Source: Melastoma dodecandrum (taxonomy: Eukaryota; Streptophyta; Magnoliopsida; Myrtales; Melastomataceae). Taken from it: 64,000 nt of DNA. A model generated the notes under the pieces. It saw only the letters and a program-made list of their open reading frames with translations, ran no database searches and was not told the origin of the DNA. Location: positions 298,001-362,000 of the forward strand of contig JARUPY010000162.1 in the NCBI GenBank assembly GCA_029817715.1, given 5' to 3'. Both the position numbers and the translations under genes were made by a program. Below, in pieces: positions 33,217-46,045 of the stretch (position 1 is the stretch's first letter; every line of letters begins with the position of its first letter).

Positions 33217-35173
33217 TATTGCCACCCCGTGTAACCCATGAAGAATATGAAATCTTGTGGCTTCAGCAGTCCCTTCTTCACAAGTGCGGCGGCTTCATCC
33301 AAACTGTTCCGTGCTCCGAAGCAAAGGCCGGGGATCACCTCTTCGAAGCTAGGGAGCTTTGATTTTTCCGCTGTTTTAACAAGAAACATGCTGATTTCCA
33401 ACGGGCCACCAAAATGAAGAGAGCAGTCTGCAAAAGTCGTCGCAAGGTCGATTTTGAAAGGGTTCATGTGCTTGATCTTTTTGCTTAGCGGGCGATTGAT
33501 GACTACTCCGAATGGGCCAACCTGCAGGTGCTTAGTTCCAGATCTCAATAGGAGAACGACTGTTCTCTTGAATGTGCTAACACCATCCGGCTTTTCTGTT
33601 GCGACCAGGACACATCCTGACTCGGGTACATGAATAGGATGTGCCCATTTCGCACCAAGAGGGTTTATCTCCTTATGAAGGCCATCTTGGCTTTGAGACT
33701 CGATATCATCTTTCCCAGCCTGTACGGAACACGGCAACAGTGAAAAAACATTCCATTGAATGTAACAATCTCATCCAGTCGATGTAGTATCGAGTGCACA
33801 GGCCATCACTAATGAGGAGACGAGCAAAATGAGATGAGAACAATCAAACAAATTGGGTGCATTAATCTCATCATGTACCTAATCTTCTACATGCCAAACA
33901 ATTCTTTTGTTTCAAAGACTTACAGCCGTTCGAAGCTTATATACATGATTCAAGAGAGACGAGCTTCCACCTGTTCCCTGGCAAAAAGAAGAGCCCTAAA
34001 TGATCTCCAATCTTGATCATGCCGAGACTTCAGAGAAGCAGTCTCGTGGCTTTTGTTTCCATCTGAAGAATCTGGTTTGGAACGATCACCATTTCCTGAA
34101 AGAGAAGCCGCAAGTTTCCCACTCGATGTGCGTTGCACGACATGAAGAAAGCATGCAGGACAACGAACTACTTAACATGGCAGACCTTCAGGAGCTTCTA
34201 ACAAAGTCCAGCCACACTCCTACATAACCGAAGATGAAACAACCTACCCGGTTTAAGGACTAAGACATTGTTTCCCGTTCAGAATTTCTCCCTCGCACAT
34301 CATAATATCCGCAAGAAAGTTTGGAGATGAAAGTTGGAAGTCAGAACACACTGATTAATGCCAGATCGTTTTGCCTGAGTATAAACATCAAGGCCAGCTG
34401 ACTGAACAAATAGACAACCCCAGTCGCAACAACCTTCCTTTCCGAGGAACACCGAACAAGCCCGATAACTCGAATCAACTCAAGGCATCATCATCACTTA
34501 ATGCAACAAAGAGGCGATCTTTACCACAAAGCACCGAAAAAGATCATCGAAACAGCAACCCGGCCACGCTGCGACTCACATTAGCATGACAATGAAATTG
34601 ACAATCCCCCACAAGCATGCAACCACCGGTGGACTAGTCGACTGAGTCCCACCCACAACCACAAAAGCAAACGAAACTTCCCTAAAGACCCAAAAGTTTC
34701 TTCAACTCCTATTCTGTCCCATCCGAGAGGATGATCACCCCCATGGAAACCCACATAGGCAGCTAAAGGTCCAATCCAAACTTGACAGCGAAACCAACAA
34801 CTGGGTTACCTGGGGAGGGAGAACTACGATCCCTTTTACCGCTGTTGTCACTGCCGTTGTTCTTCTTGGCCAGCGCACGGACAATGACGACTGAGGAGTC
34901 GAAACCTCTGCTTCCGGGGCGCTTCCTAGGAATCAACGACAGGAAAGCCCGCTTCTTCCCGACGGATATCTCCCTGAAGGAGTAGCCGAGAAGGTTGGAG
35001 CCTGGGTTGGCGTTATTCACGTTGGACACACCACAGATACATCGTTCTCCCCCTTCTAGAAGGGGGAAGAGGGGGAGAAAAAGGGAGGAATTTAGGGGTT
35101 TGGTTAAAGTATCAAGGAGATTGGAATTGTTTACGGAGTTCTGGGGTTCGAAATCGTACGTAGGAAGTCTCAC
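33180..35173 (-). CDS. UPF0301/AlgH (DUF179) family protein, C-terminus replaced by a solo LTR
   Basis: Exons 35173-34810, 34095-33971 and 33719-33180 join in phase. The N-terminal 120 residues are Ser/Asn-rich and resemble a plastid transit region (VVIVRALAKKN). Next come QDWRSFRALLFAREQ and the DUF179 core: AHPIHVPESGCVLVATEKPD, TVVLLLRSGTKHLQVGPFGV, VINRPL, CSLHFGGPLE, VIPGLCFGARNSLDEAAALV and FFMGYTGWQ. An LTR with a perfect TATTG duplication sits right after GWQ, so the frame runs 12 residues into LTR sequence and stops at 33180. The present allele would give 342 residues. The native 55-residue end lies at 31102-31272; without the LTR the frame would be 385 residues. Function of the family is unknown, with plant members thought plastidial. 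The first methionine is uncertain. Confidence 0.8.
33217..33221. repeat. right target-site duplication of the solo LTR
   Basis: TATTG, identical to 31268-31272. Confidence 0.9.
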
Positions 35174-35419
35174 TCATCATTGTCAGGTGTCTTATTCGGG
35201 TCGAGTCCGAATTAGTTGGAGTGAAGTTCTGAAAATCGGACGGACAACAAAAAACGGGAAGGATTTGGCCACCCACCCATAACCTTTCCTCCTTTTTTTT
35301 AATCAGAGAGATGTCGGGGGAGATGAGATGAGGAAAATTTTCGGGTAACGAACGGATTTGTTATCGTGTGCACTTATGTATCAAGACATTTTATTGTTGA
35401 TTCAAGCCAGATGAGCGTA

Positions 35420-37675
35420 TACCTACTTCGTGACTTTCACCGACGATTTAAGTAGATATGGATATTTCTACTTAATGAGGCACAAATCTGAAATTCTAGA
35501 AAAGTTTAAAGAGTTTAAGAACGAGGTAGAAAATCAACGAGGCCAGAAGATAAAGGCCCTTCGGAGTGATCGAGGCGGTGAGTATCTTAGTCAAGAGTTC
35601 ATTGATTACCTAAAAGAGTGTGGGATCGTTTCACAACTCATATCTCCTAGAACACCGGAGTAGAATGGTGTTTTAGAAAAGAGGAACTGCACAATCATGG
35701 GCATGATTAGATCAATTATGAGTCATACAAGTCTTCCGTTGTCATTTTGAGGTTATGCCTTAGAAACAACAATATACATTCTTAACCGAGTTCCAGCCAA
35801 GTCAGTAGATAAGACTCCGTATGAATTATGGTTTAGCAAGAAACCAAACTTGTCTTATCTTAAGATATGAGACTGTGACGCTTATGTGAAGAATGAAAAC
35901 TCTGATAAGCTTACAGCAAGATCCACTAAGTGTATGTTTGTACGTTATCCCAAGGAAATAAATGGATACTATTTGTTATCGTTGCTCAATATGCTGCTTT
36001 CTTGGAAAGAGAATTCATTTCTAAAGAGAGTAGTGAGAGTAAAGTAAGTCTTGAAGAAATTTCGGACTCTACAAACAGGATGGAAGCTTAACATTTAAAT
36101 AGGGAATCAATACCACTAGTACAAGCGATTCCAACTTCTGAAAATATTCCAGGAATGTAAGATCAACGTAAGTCGACAAGAGTACACCGAGAGCCTGATA
36201 GATATGGTTAGCTGGTAACTCAACATGGGGAAGTACTGCTCGTCGAGGATGATGAACCATCGACTTATGAGGAAGCAATCGCTTCAAATGATTCCGAGAA
36301 ATGGCTTGAAGCCACGAAATCAGAGATAGACTCCATGTATACCAACCAAGTTTGGGAGTTGGTTGATCCTCCAGTTGGGGTAAAACCCATAAGGTGCAAG
36401 TGGATTTTCAAGAAGAAGATTGACATGGAAGGGAATATATGTACCTATAAGGCAAGGCTTTTGCCAAGGGTTTCACTCAACGTCAAGGAATTGACTATGA
36501 TGAAACATTTTCACCGGTTGCGATGCTTAAGTCCATTAGAATTCTGCTTGCAATAGCAGCTTACAAGGATTATGAGATCTGACAGATGGATCTGACAAGG
36601 ATTACAAGGAAGTATTTATGATACAACCTCCCGGTTTCATTGCATCCAAGAATGCAGATAAGGTATGTAAGCTCAAGAGGTCCATTTATGGGTTAAAGCA
36701 AGCATCTCGGAGTGGGAATCTGCAATTTGACGGAGTGGTGAAAGAATTTGGCTATATCAAGAATTCAAAGAAACCTTGCGTTTACAAGAAGGTTAGTGGG
36801 AACAAGATTACGTTCCTAGTGATGTATGTTGATTATATACTTATGATAGACAATGATATCCCTAGCCTAGAGTCTATCAAGACTTGGCTGGGAGAGTGTT
36901 TCTCTATGAAAGATCTTGGGGAAGCGACTTATGTCTTAGGTATTAGATTATACCGAGATAGACAAAATAGGTTGCTGGGTTTGAGTCAAGGAATACATAT
37001 TTACAAGGTGTTGAATAGATTCAACATACAAGATTCCAAGAGAAGATTCTTACCAATATCACATGATGTACATCTTTCCAAGCCTATGCATCCGAAGACA
37101 GGAGGAGAGAGGTAGGATGGGCAAGATACCTTATGCATCGGCTATAGGGTCCATTATGTATGCCATGATTTGCACTCGACCCGATGTTTCATATGCTTTG
37201 AGCATGACAAGTAGATATCAATAAGATCCTGGAGAGGGTCATTGGACTGCTGTAAAGACTATCCTCAAGTATCTTAAAAGAACTAGGGACATGTTCTTAA
37301 TATATGGAAGAGATGAGGAGTTAGTTGTCAGAGGATATACTGACGCTAGTTTCCAGACATATCGAGATGATCAGAAATCGCAGCAGGGTTATGTGTTTTG
37401 CTTGAATGGTGCAGCTATATATTGGAGGAGTTCCAAACAGGAGACAATTGCAGATTCTACAGCTGAGTCCGAGTACATTGCAGTTTCCGAGGCGACAATG
37501 GAAGCTGCGTGGATCAAGAACTTCATAGCAGAGCTTGAAGTGGTTCCGAGGATTGTTGACCCAGTGACATTGTCCTGCGACAACAATGCAGCCATAACGC
37601 AGGCCAAGGAGCCGAGGTCTCACCAACGATCCAAGCACGTACTCCGAAAATATCACATCCTCAGAGAATATTGAT
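35420..37675 (+). pseudogene. Copia 2 integrase-RT-RNase H remnant
   Basis: Integrase core (TYFVTFTDDLSRYGYFYLM, RSDRGGEYLSQEF) 35420-35700; RT (KPIRCKWIFKKKIDMEG, CKLKRSIYGLKQASR, VMYVDYILMI) 36360-36850; RNase H (GYTDASFQ, DSTAESEYIAVSEATMEAAW, CDNNAA) 37340-37600. The YVDD box reads YVDY, which removes a catalytic Asp. There are stops at 35660 and 35747, several between 35860 and 36210, and one at 37113. No gag or protease coding remains. Confidence 0.85.
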
Positions 37676-37815
37676 ACGTTGGTTACCAGAATTGATACGA
37701 GCGAGAATATTACGGACCCACTTACAATGGCCTTACCTCTGCAGAAACATGATACCCATGTGAGGAGCCTAGGACTTCGAGTCCATAGTGCTTGGCAATA
37801 GTGCAAGTGGGAGAT

Positions 37816-39451
37816 TGTTAGTGTGTGCACTTATGTGCCATGATACTTTATTGTATTTGTGGATAAATAATTAATAAAGGTGAGTATTTATCATTAATTA
37901 TTTTACTTTTCTACACGTGAAATTATTAATGATAAAGTCCCACAGATTAATGAGTCTATTAATTTGAAATAGTCCGTGATCGGATATATGTTTAGAGATG
38001 ACATGGACATCTAGATCATCGCTGAGTATAACTAAGGTCAAGATAGACCGAGGGATAGTGTATCCAAGTTATACTTAGGAGTACCCTGAGATTATGGATA
38101 CTGGACACGACCCGTTTAAGCGGATACCACATATCAAACATCATTGGTCAATCCTCTTTGTGGACGAGTGTAACTGATCTTTTGACTTGAGACCTTCATT
38201 TATTCTATGCATGGAGTTTGTGCACTTTGACGTCGTTAAAAGTAGTCTTTAACCGGATTATGAGTGATACGATTGTTGGGTGTGTGACAAAGCGTAGAGA
38301 GTAATGTTGAGTCAATATAGGATTTATCGCTCTTTTGGATTAGAGAGTTGACATTTATGCCACTTGATAGAGATATTAGTAACTCTAAAATCCATGGCCA
38401 TGGGAAGAGTGTTTTACATTCAAATGAGTCTATTATATCTTGGTAATCAAGTAAAACAATTAATTTGGTGATGATGTATTTTGCGCCGAATTAATTGGGA
38501 TGTCGATTAGATGAAGAGATTGAATTACAGAGTAATTGGTTCGTAGTGGTTTATGATTTATAATCATTATCCTAAGACGTTGGGTGACTAAAAACTGTTA
38601 CTAGACGGTTACCTTAATTTGTGTATGGATATACATTGCCTTCGTGTATAGGACCTAGAGGGTCGCACGCATAGCACTCGACATGAACATTGTATTATTG
38701 ATTATTTTAGCGAATACTAAAATTAATCATTTCATTTCAGAATTAGAATTAATTGGATTATTAATTTATTTTGAAATATCGGAAGTAAATAAATAGACTG
38801 GATTTATTCGGGTTGTATTATATTAAATAAAGGACATAAAATGAGTGTTTAATATTAATTTAAGTTTTATATCCTAGATATTTTATTCGATTAAATTAAT
38901 ATTTGATTAAATTTAATAATACATTTATGGTTAAATCTATTTGTATTATTTTATTCAATATTTTTTTTTTTTCATACTAAAGGATTGTACGTTATATTTT
39001 TATTATGGAAATAAGTTTCGTGTGACGTTTCTTTTTTGGTTAATGGCGTGAGTGAAACGGATTGGCAATCAAAGGGTTTGTCAGATAAGTTTGAGATTGG
39101 CTGATAGAGCGTAGGTTGTGATTCCCAGCAGAAAAGAATCTCAAAAGAAAAGAAAACTAAAAGAAAAACAAGGGTTTGAGTGTTTTGCTTCCGAAAGTTT
39201 TTCATCGATCCAAGAGACTATCACCTACAGGATCGTCGAAGTGTTTGTGATTGTGTGCGCGTCGTTACCGCAAGAGGAGTCACACCTGGGACTCTTGGTT
39301 TTGAGATTGTTTGGTTTTGAGGTAAGGTTTTCGGGTAAGAAATATTTTTATTGTTTATCAAAATATTTCTAGGATACGTATCATGAAATTTGTTATTTTT
39401 GGATGTAAAAATTTAATTTTTTTTTATTTCCGCTGTACCCTAAAACTAACA
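37816..39451 (+). repeat. 3' LTR of Copia 2
   Basis: It begins TGTTAGTGTGTGCAC just after a purine tract (GTGGGAGA) and ends CCTAAAACTAACA, giving TGTTAG/CTAACA inverted ends. It is 1636 bp long. No genes are seen inside. Confidence 0.75.
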
Positions 39452-40439
39452 TTTTTGTCCTGGGGATCAAGAAAGGTTTTACCTGAAAATAAGGACAGAT
39501 AGTGACAGAGGCGTTAAAACTTAAAGGGTGAAGCCGCTATGGTCCTATCCGCCATCTATTACGATGAAAAAGCTTACGGATGGAGAAAGAAAAGGCACCC
39601 CTTTGAACCAGAAATGCAAACCCTGCTTCAGCCCTCCAGCATCCTCTCATTCCCGTCATCCGCTGATTATTCTCCAGGATTGTCCGCGCATTGGTTTTTG
39701 AACTCACGGGAGTCCTGGACACGGGATTTTAGCCATGACCGTCTTTTTCTGTGGCTTGTTAGTTCAAAGTTCATTGCTTTTTGGCAGAATTATGTGAACT
39801 CTGATTGAATTGGGAGTCCCGAGGGAGAAGATGGCCTTTCTTTCTTATGTGGTGATGTTTCATGAGCCTAGAAGTCCGGATATTGCAATGGGGATACTGG
39901 TGGACTGTTAACGAGAATTGAGGTGATATTTTCTGGCTGATTGTTTCCTTCTGGTTGTTGCGTGGCATCTGTGGTTCATTCTTATGATATTCTAGTTCTG
40001 ATAATGAAGGGGTTGCGTGCTTTTATTCCAAAAGCAGAGCTAAGAAATAGGTTGAGTAACTTCACTGAAATGAGAGAAAATGCAAGTCAATCTTACTACC
40101 ATGTTTCACATGTGATGGGATTTCGTTTTAGCGCTTCGGCTTGGTTTTTCTCAACATTTTCATTTGTTTAAGTACATTGAAATTTCTGATTACGGGGATT
40201 GTGTTGTTTCTGATGGTATGGTACTTTCGCCAAATTACAGGTGCTGATTACTAGGCATATGGGTAAGAATCAGAATGACTGGTTCTTAGTGAGAAAGTAA
40301 CATTTGGGTAATGCATCCATCCTTGTCCCTTATGCAGCTGGCCTCTGGCCGCCACAATATCAGCTTCACTTCTCTTTTTTGTTGCTTTCAGGAGATGTTG
40401 CATCTCCGAGAAGGCACACACTTGTTGACGGTGTTGTCA
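39452..40439. other. unassigned region
   Basis: I see short open frames, for example 39539-39808, but no domain and no convincing splice structure. Confidence 0.4.
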
Positions 40440-40918
40440 ATGTAGATCCCCAAATTACAGGTATTCGACCGTTTCTCTATGTTGAAATGGTCATCAAAAT
40501 CGACCAATCAACTGATTTGAATTGATCTTGTAGCGTTAATGATGACGGTCTTTACATTAACTTTAACGAATTTTAAGCATGTTCGTTGACTTTTCGTACA
40601 ATCGTCAAATATGATTAATGATATTTTATAAGTTAATTATAGCACTAATTTTTACCTTTTTATGGGTAATTGACCTTGTTAATTTTAATGTTCGATATGG
40701 GTTTTGTAAACCAGTTTCAAACTTATCACGCATGATACTAATGTTGCGACTTTACGTCGTTCCGGGATGAAGTGCATAGAGTAAGATAAAGAGGGAAAGC
40801 GACTAAAGCGGCTGCGGCTGCCACCTTCGCCTCTTCCGCCCTTGGTTGGGTTAAGATGGATATCAATCTGTCTTTTTTGTTTCCGCGCGATAAAAAGCAC
40901 TCGGTTAGTTTAAGCTGT
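40440..40918 (+). repeat. dispersed repeat A, plus copy
   Basis: It starts TGTAGATCCCCAAATTACAG and ends near GGTTAGTTTAAGCTG. The same sequence in reverse orientation occupies 53341-53735 at clearly high identity (for example ATCATGCGTAATAAG versus its complement). It may be part of an LTR, since it starts with TG and the TGTAGATCCCC motif recurs at 41224 and 45787. Confidence 0.65.
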
Positions 40919-41212
40919 CCCGGAATCGTGGGACAACACGGGCATCTTCCACGACCACGCCCCGTCGTCCTTGTCCTTGGGAATGCGTCTCCTACGGGAT
41001 TGTTCGCACTGAGGTCGGCCGCTATAATCGGGAGGCTTCTTCCGAATCACATCGTTTTGTGGTTAGTTATCGCGTTAATGTGAAGGGTTAATAATATGAT
41101 TAGAACGGAACCTTTGCAACCTTTGTGGGAAACTCGTTACTAGTCTTAAAAATGATGGGATTCGCATGCTTCGTCACAATGATGGCTTCCAAAGACTATC
41201 GGCACTTGAACA
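40916..41212 (+). repeat. dispersed repeat B, plus copy
   Basis: It directly follows repeat A (GTCCCGGAATCGTGGG...). It is matched in reverse at 45497-45785 through TGGCTTCCAAAG. The two copies differ at scattered C/T positions. Confidence 0.65.
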
Positions 41213-41669
41213 ACAGGGAGAGCTGTAGATCCCCCAACCTGCAAGAAAGGACGTGGTGAAAGGGGCTCGTCTCCCCTGCGCTCCTCGTAGATTCACGAGA
41301 ATCCCGACTTCCCTATCTGCAAGTAAGACCACCCACTAATTACTAATTAGTTTCGGCAAACCGAACTACGGTGAAAATTTCTTACATTCAAATTTTGCAT
41401 TTGTGATTACACTTGCAAGCCTTTTACTCCTATTTTTTGTCATTTGTCTGCATTAAAACATGACGTGAAATATGAATTTTCCCGAAGCATCGAAAACAGA
41501 TTCAAGCACTTCAAAGTGGTGAGACAAATCTTCCTTTCCTTATTAATTATATTTAGTTCAAATATAATTAATCATACTCATGTCCCTACCACATTGTATC
41601 CTCTGTTTTGCATGTAAACAACCGATGATTTTCGACAATCAAGCAATATCATCTTCCGACATCAGGAGG

Positions 41670-42691
41670 ACCGACATCAACGGGCCACACAACGCCCCGT
41701 TATCTTACGACATCAACGAGCCACACAACACCCCGTGAGTATTACTCTTACTCAGTCAATTCTAATTATCCGACATGACTTAAATAGAGTTTTCTCACCA
41801 CCATTTTCTCCACCGCTTTCTGGTTTGATTTGCATGAAAATCAATCGAGCTCTACGGGAATTTGACAAGACGAATTTCGAAGACTGAAAGCTCGAAGGCG
41901 CGTGTAATAAACTGCATTTGGTTGGATTTACTGCGGCCTAAAAAATTATCTGTCTAAAGTAAAGCGGCCTCGATCGGCAGTTTAGGTACAAAGGGGAGGC
42001 GCGAGTGTCCCCGAACCAAATTACATATCTATATGTAACGGGCCCAAGTGCATATGCCCTTAGTCACCATCCTTCCCCGTCCCTTTTATATTGCTTGTGT
42101 TTATACATATGTCATTAGGCAACTTATGATTATTACCGCATGTTGGTGTAAATCAACAAACATGAGTTCGGGTTCAACGGCCGTAAAACAGTGACATGAT
42201 TCAGGAGTCACGCTCGGATCGGGTCCAACGCTCGTTAACCAAAAGAAAACTTTTGGAGGAAACGCATGTTTCGATGTAAGAGCAAGTAAATAGGGATACC
42301 CGAACCAACTATTTTTCCGACTTAAACATTTTTAAAAAATATGTCGATGGTAACTCCGTTTAGTTTACCTAGGTTAAACAACACAACTATTTTACGGAGC
42401 CATTTTGGATGGGTAACAGCGACACGAGCCGCTCCTTGAGTTTTTCCTAAAATTCACGAACGAGGCCTTAATGCAGCCTTTCACCCGTCCCCTTCAAGGA
42501 ACTGAAGACTATTTGAGAAATGCCCAGCAAGCCCATTCGCGAACCAAGGGAGGGATCAACCCAAGTCCATTTCGCAGCGTCCGATACTCGAGTCGTGACG
42601 CCTACCAGATTGGGCTATGGAGGAGTTAGCCTGGATCCTCAGGTCGTATCCGAACCGCCACGCGCGTACTAGGTTCGAAGGCGCGCGTACA
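41670..42691 (+). repeat. 5' LTR-like repeat of the Tat-type element
   Basis: Shares with 52335-53339, in the same order, GACATCAACGG, CGAAGGCGCGTGTA, TACAAAGGGGAGG, GGGCCCAAGTG, CGGATCGGG, AACTGAAGA, CCGGATCCTCAGG-like and CGCGCG-rich blocks. Identity is moderate, with many indels. Confidence 0.6.
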
Positions 42692-42698
42692 TCCCGGA

Positions 42699-42710
42699 TG
42701 GCGACTCCGC
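42699..42710 (+). promoter_or_regulatory. primer-binding site, tRNA-Arg type (Tat/Ogre)
   Basis: TGGCGACTCCGC lies seven bases after the end of the left LTR-like repeat. This is the site typical of Tat/Ogre elements. Confidence 0.6.
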
Positions 42711-43377
42711 ATGTGGATTCTTACCGAAAGCTCTTACATTTCATCCACATGCGGAGACGAGTTCTCGTTTGCGCATGTACTTACTTGGCTCGGTGCCCTT
42801 TGTTTGCGCTCATGATTGTGTTTGTTTATCACTTTCCTAGGCGTGTCCCTATACCCGGGATTAGGATTTTAGTGGATCACCATATACCACGGCATTGTGG
42901 GTTGTTGCCATTTAACGTTATGAGGTGGGATCCACCTCCCTTTGTCCGAGGGAGGTCCTATAAGTCTTTAACCGAGTCTAGAAATTGATTGTTCACTATA
43001 GGTACCAGACGTCACACGTGCATTTGTTTGTTACTAAGTGTTTTTCACATGTGCAAATACAGGTGTCATGTAGGTTATGTTTGAAATAAACAACAAAAAC
43101 TAATTTTGCTAATTTTGCAGCGGTCAGGGTTGGTTTTGGGAGGGGTTTCCGCAATTCTTTTTCTCCCTTCCCCACTCTCCTCTTTTCTGCTTTACTTCAT
43201 CAGCTGTATTCACTCGCATGAGTTCTGATGATTTACAATAATCCCATATAGATTTATTAGTCGTCATCACACCTTTAATACATGTGTGTGCACACGCATG
43301 CGGTTCGACACCATATTAGGAACGAGGACGGGATTGCCATTACATGCGGATAACGTCTAAGCTTGCAGGTTTGCCTC
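42711..43377. other. leader of the Tat-type element
   Basis: No convincing coding signal; an open frame across 42617-42988 begins in the LTR and ends without a recognisable domain. Confidence 0.4.
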
Positions 43378-44270
43378 ATGGAGCCAGTTTTCCTTGGCAA
43401 GGACATCCCATCAACACAGTTATTGCGAGACTGGCATAACGACCTCAGATCGTCCGTGCGTGACTACGTTCGGTTGAAGCTCGGAGCACTCGTGGATTTG
43501 ATCGATCTCAAGTTAGATTGGGCACTCCTCTAAAACCTTATCGCTCGATAGACCCCGAGACGTTTACCTTCAGCTTCGGTGCATTAGAGTTTGCTCCCAC
43601 TTGCGAGGAGTACATGTACCTGGCAGAGCTGCCGTACCGCCCTGGCCTCCTGCCCCTCCAGCGACGTGACCGTGTCAGGGGAAGCATCGTACAGCTCTTA
43701 AAAACTACTCCCATGGTGGTCGCCACACTTCTCACCCCTCAAGAGCATGTCGACGTCGAAGAGCTCCTCCTCCTACAGACGTCCCCTTTCTTCCCACACC
43801 TCGGAGATGGACAAGCATCTGCCAGAGCATTCATCGTCATGTTCGCCGGCGCCATCATGTACCCCTTCACCGTTAGCTCCATTCACGGACGAGCGGTCAA
43901 GATCGTAGAGGCAATCATAGCAGATGAGCCGTTCATCCCAAACCTAGTTGGGGAAACCAACTACAACCTCTCTGCCATCATCCTGAGATCTAGGCAAGTG
44001 TTCAAACACCACAGGGCTACATGTAGCCTGGTGCTCCTAAAGGCGTGGTTCGCAAGACATCTTGGGGTTATCGGGTATAACCTTCGCTCTAAACACCATC
44101 CCGAGATCTTGGGTCGCATAGCAGACGCGGCTACTTGGCAGTTCGTTCCTTTGGGGGCACCACTCATTTCTTTCAGAACTTAACTGCGCACTACTTCTAT
44201 TCGAAGGCGCGCTACTTCAACGACACCACGGCCATCGTTGATTCGCCGGTGAGATACCACATTCCTATCG
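43378..44270 (+). pseudogene. DUF7745-type N-terminal protein of a Tat-lineage element, disabled
   Basis: The frame opens at ATG 43378 (MEPVFLGKDIPSTQLLRDWH) and reaches a TAA at 43531-43533. After a small deletion the reading continues in another frame as DPETFTFSFGALEFAPTCEE and YMYLAELPY, then GQASARAFIVMFAGAIMYPF and HHRATCSLVLLKAW. It runs on to about 44183, with a further shifted piece to 44270. PETxTFxFG followed by E(L/F)xPTxEEY is the hallmark of a plant-specific, retroelement-associated domain annotated as DUF7745, related in style to the plant mobile domain. Its function is unknown. Confidence 0.6.
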
Positions 44271-45496
44271 TTGGGATTACCGGGACTTCCTATCTTGGTG
44301 TATTATTTTGTTTTGCAATTATTTATTTTATTATTATTTGAAAACCATCCTTTAATATATATAAAGAGGTTGCACTTTGGTCATTTCATTATTTTACATC
44401 TATTTCATAACAAGCGAACAAAACCATTATCCGAGTTCGATTACGTTTGAGTCAGGGTATTTCATTTTTTGTGTGATATAATCACACGTAATCGAATGCA
44501 AAGTCTCGATAATGTCTCGTTAATAACTTGAATAGACCTTAAAAATATTAAACTCTCGTGTGCACGTCGAATTTTGACTAACCCCTAAGTTTAATTTACC
44601 TTTAAATTATTGGAATTTACATATAATTCTCGTATATTATATATAAAATTTTACGGGTCTTTAAAGGATTTGTTGTCCTAACGTTGATGGGGATGCTACT
44701 ACCGGCTTGAAGGTCGAAGTGTTTCGCCTCGGGAGGAAAAGGGTGGTTGCCGTAATTTGTCGGAGAGTGGCTTCTTGCCCATATTGGTCGAGATCCGGTT
44801 TGGTGAGATTCCCTCGGTGGCTGGCAACATAGATCTGGTGGATGGGGACAAGAACAGTCGATTTGCTTGGGTGCACGTTGCGCCGACATGGGACGCCGGC
44901 CGGAGGAGGCTGCGTTGTGGCCGTTGAAGGTAAATGAAGAAGGCGGTGTGGACGACAGGAGTTTTTGCTGTCAGACAGAGTTGTCCGGGGTGGCGCAGAT
45001 CCAGGCGCAAAAGAAGGCCCCCGGAGTGAACTCAAAGCTGGAGTGGTCGAGGTCACCGAGCGGAGGCTGGGAAGGACGAGATGGCGACCCCCGAGGACGT
45101 CAGGCATGGGTCGCCCAGTTCTGGGGAGGAGTCGTCGGACTTTGGTTGGTGAAGAACTAGAGGGGGACAACCTTGGGGACGCTAGGCTTAGAAATTTCAA
45201 TGATGCTGACAACTTGCTGTCGTCATCGAACTGCTGGTTGCCGGGCGAGAAGAAGCCACTTTGGGGCATTGAGGAAATCTGGTCATGGCCGGAGGTGGTT
45301 GCTGTTCCAAGCTGCTAGCCAGGGGCGCGACAGGCCGCTGTCAGGGATTGTTGTTGGCGCTGACGCGGAGGATTTGATGAAAACTGAAATTGTTACTGCT
45401 CCTCTGTTCCTCCTGCACGAGTGAGGCAGAGAGTTAGAGCAAAAGGAGGCCTCGCACGTCGCTCGTGTGGGACCGTGCGAGGTTTAGGCGTCGTCC
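44271..45496. other. unassigned internal region of the Tat-type element
   Basis: The segment 44690-45430 is GC-rich and open on both strands (up to 202 codons on the minus strand at 45269-44661), but neither strand shows a domain I recognise. Confidence 0.4.
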
Positions 45497-45785
45497 CCTC
45501 TTTGGAAGCCATCACTGTGACGAAGCATGCGAATCTCATCATTTTTAACACTAGTAACGAGTTTTCCATAAAGGTTGCAAAGGTTCCGTTCTAATCATAT
45601 TATTATTAACCCTTCACATCAACGCGATAACTAACCACAAAACGATGTGATTCTGAAGAAGCTTCCCGATTATGGCGGCCGACCTCAGTGCGATCAATCC
45701 CGTAGGAGATGCATTCCCAAGGACAAGGACGATGGGGCGTGTGGTCGTGGAAGATGCCCGTGTTGTCCCACGATTCCGGGACAGC
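45497..45785 (-). repeat. dispersed repeat B, minus copy
   Basis: Reverse complement of 40916-41212; ends at CGATTCCGGGACAGCTT and is followed by TGTAGATCCCCAAATTACG, the start motif of repeat A. Confidence 0.65.
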
Positions 45786-46045
45786 TTGTAGATCCCCAAA
45801 TTACGTTTGCCTCAGATAACAAAAACGGCGGGCACCTCGGACAATGACGTACTTTATTCCCCAAAGGGAGAATAACATCCAAACTTTCATTGGGAATCTT
45901 ACTAATCCTCCCATTCCAAGTTGGTTTGCTACAACAGCACAGGGTATGACTCCACACGGGGAGAACAAAATTTGTGATTACACTCCCCAAGGCGGTGGTG
46001 GTGGACGAGAAATGAACCAATACACCAACAACTATTCAAAGCAAC

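Larger units (their letters stand above)
35359..39451 (+). mobile_element. Copia element 2, internally deleted
   Basis: The first 40 or so bases (TGTTATCGTGTGCACTTATG...) match the start of the 3' LTR (TGTTAGTGTGTGCACTTATG...). The sequence then passes at about 35400 straight into the integrase core. The rest of the 5' LTR, the primer site, gag and protease are gone. The 3' LTR is complete at 37816-39451. Flanking five-base sequences (GGATT, TTTTT) do not match. The element stands just upstream of the UPF0301-like gene start. Confidence 0.8.

Noticed and set aside
44661..45269. 202-codon minus-strand open frame and overlapping plus-strand frames
   Set aside because: Both strands are open because the segment is GC-rich; low-complexity Ser/Pro/Arg composition and no recognised motif.
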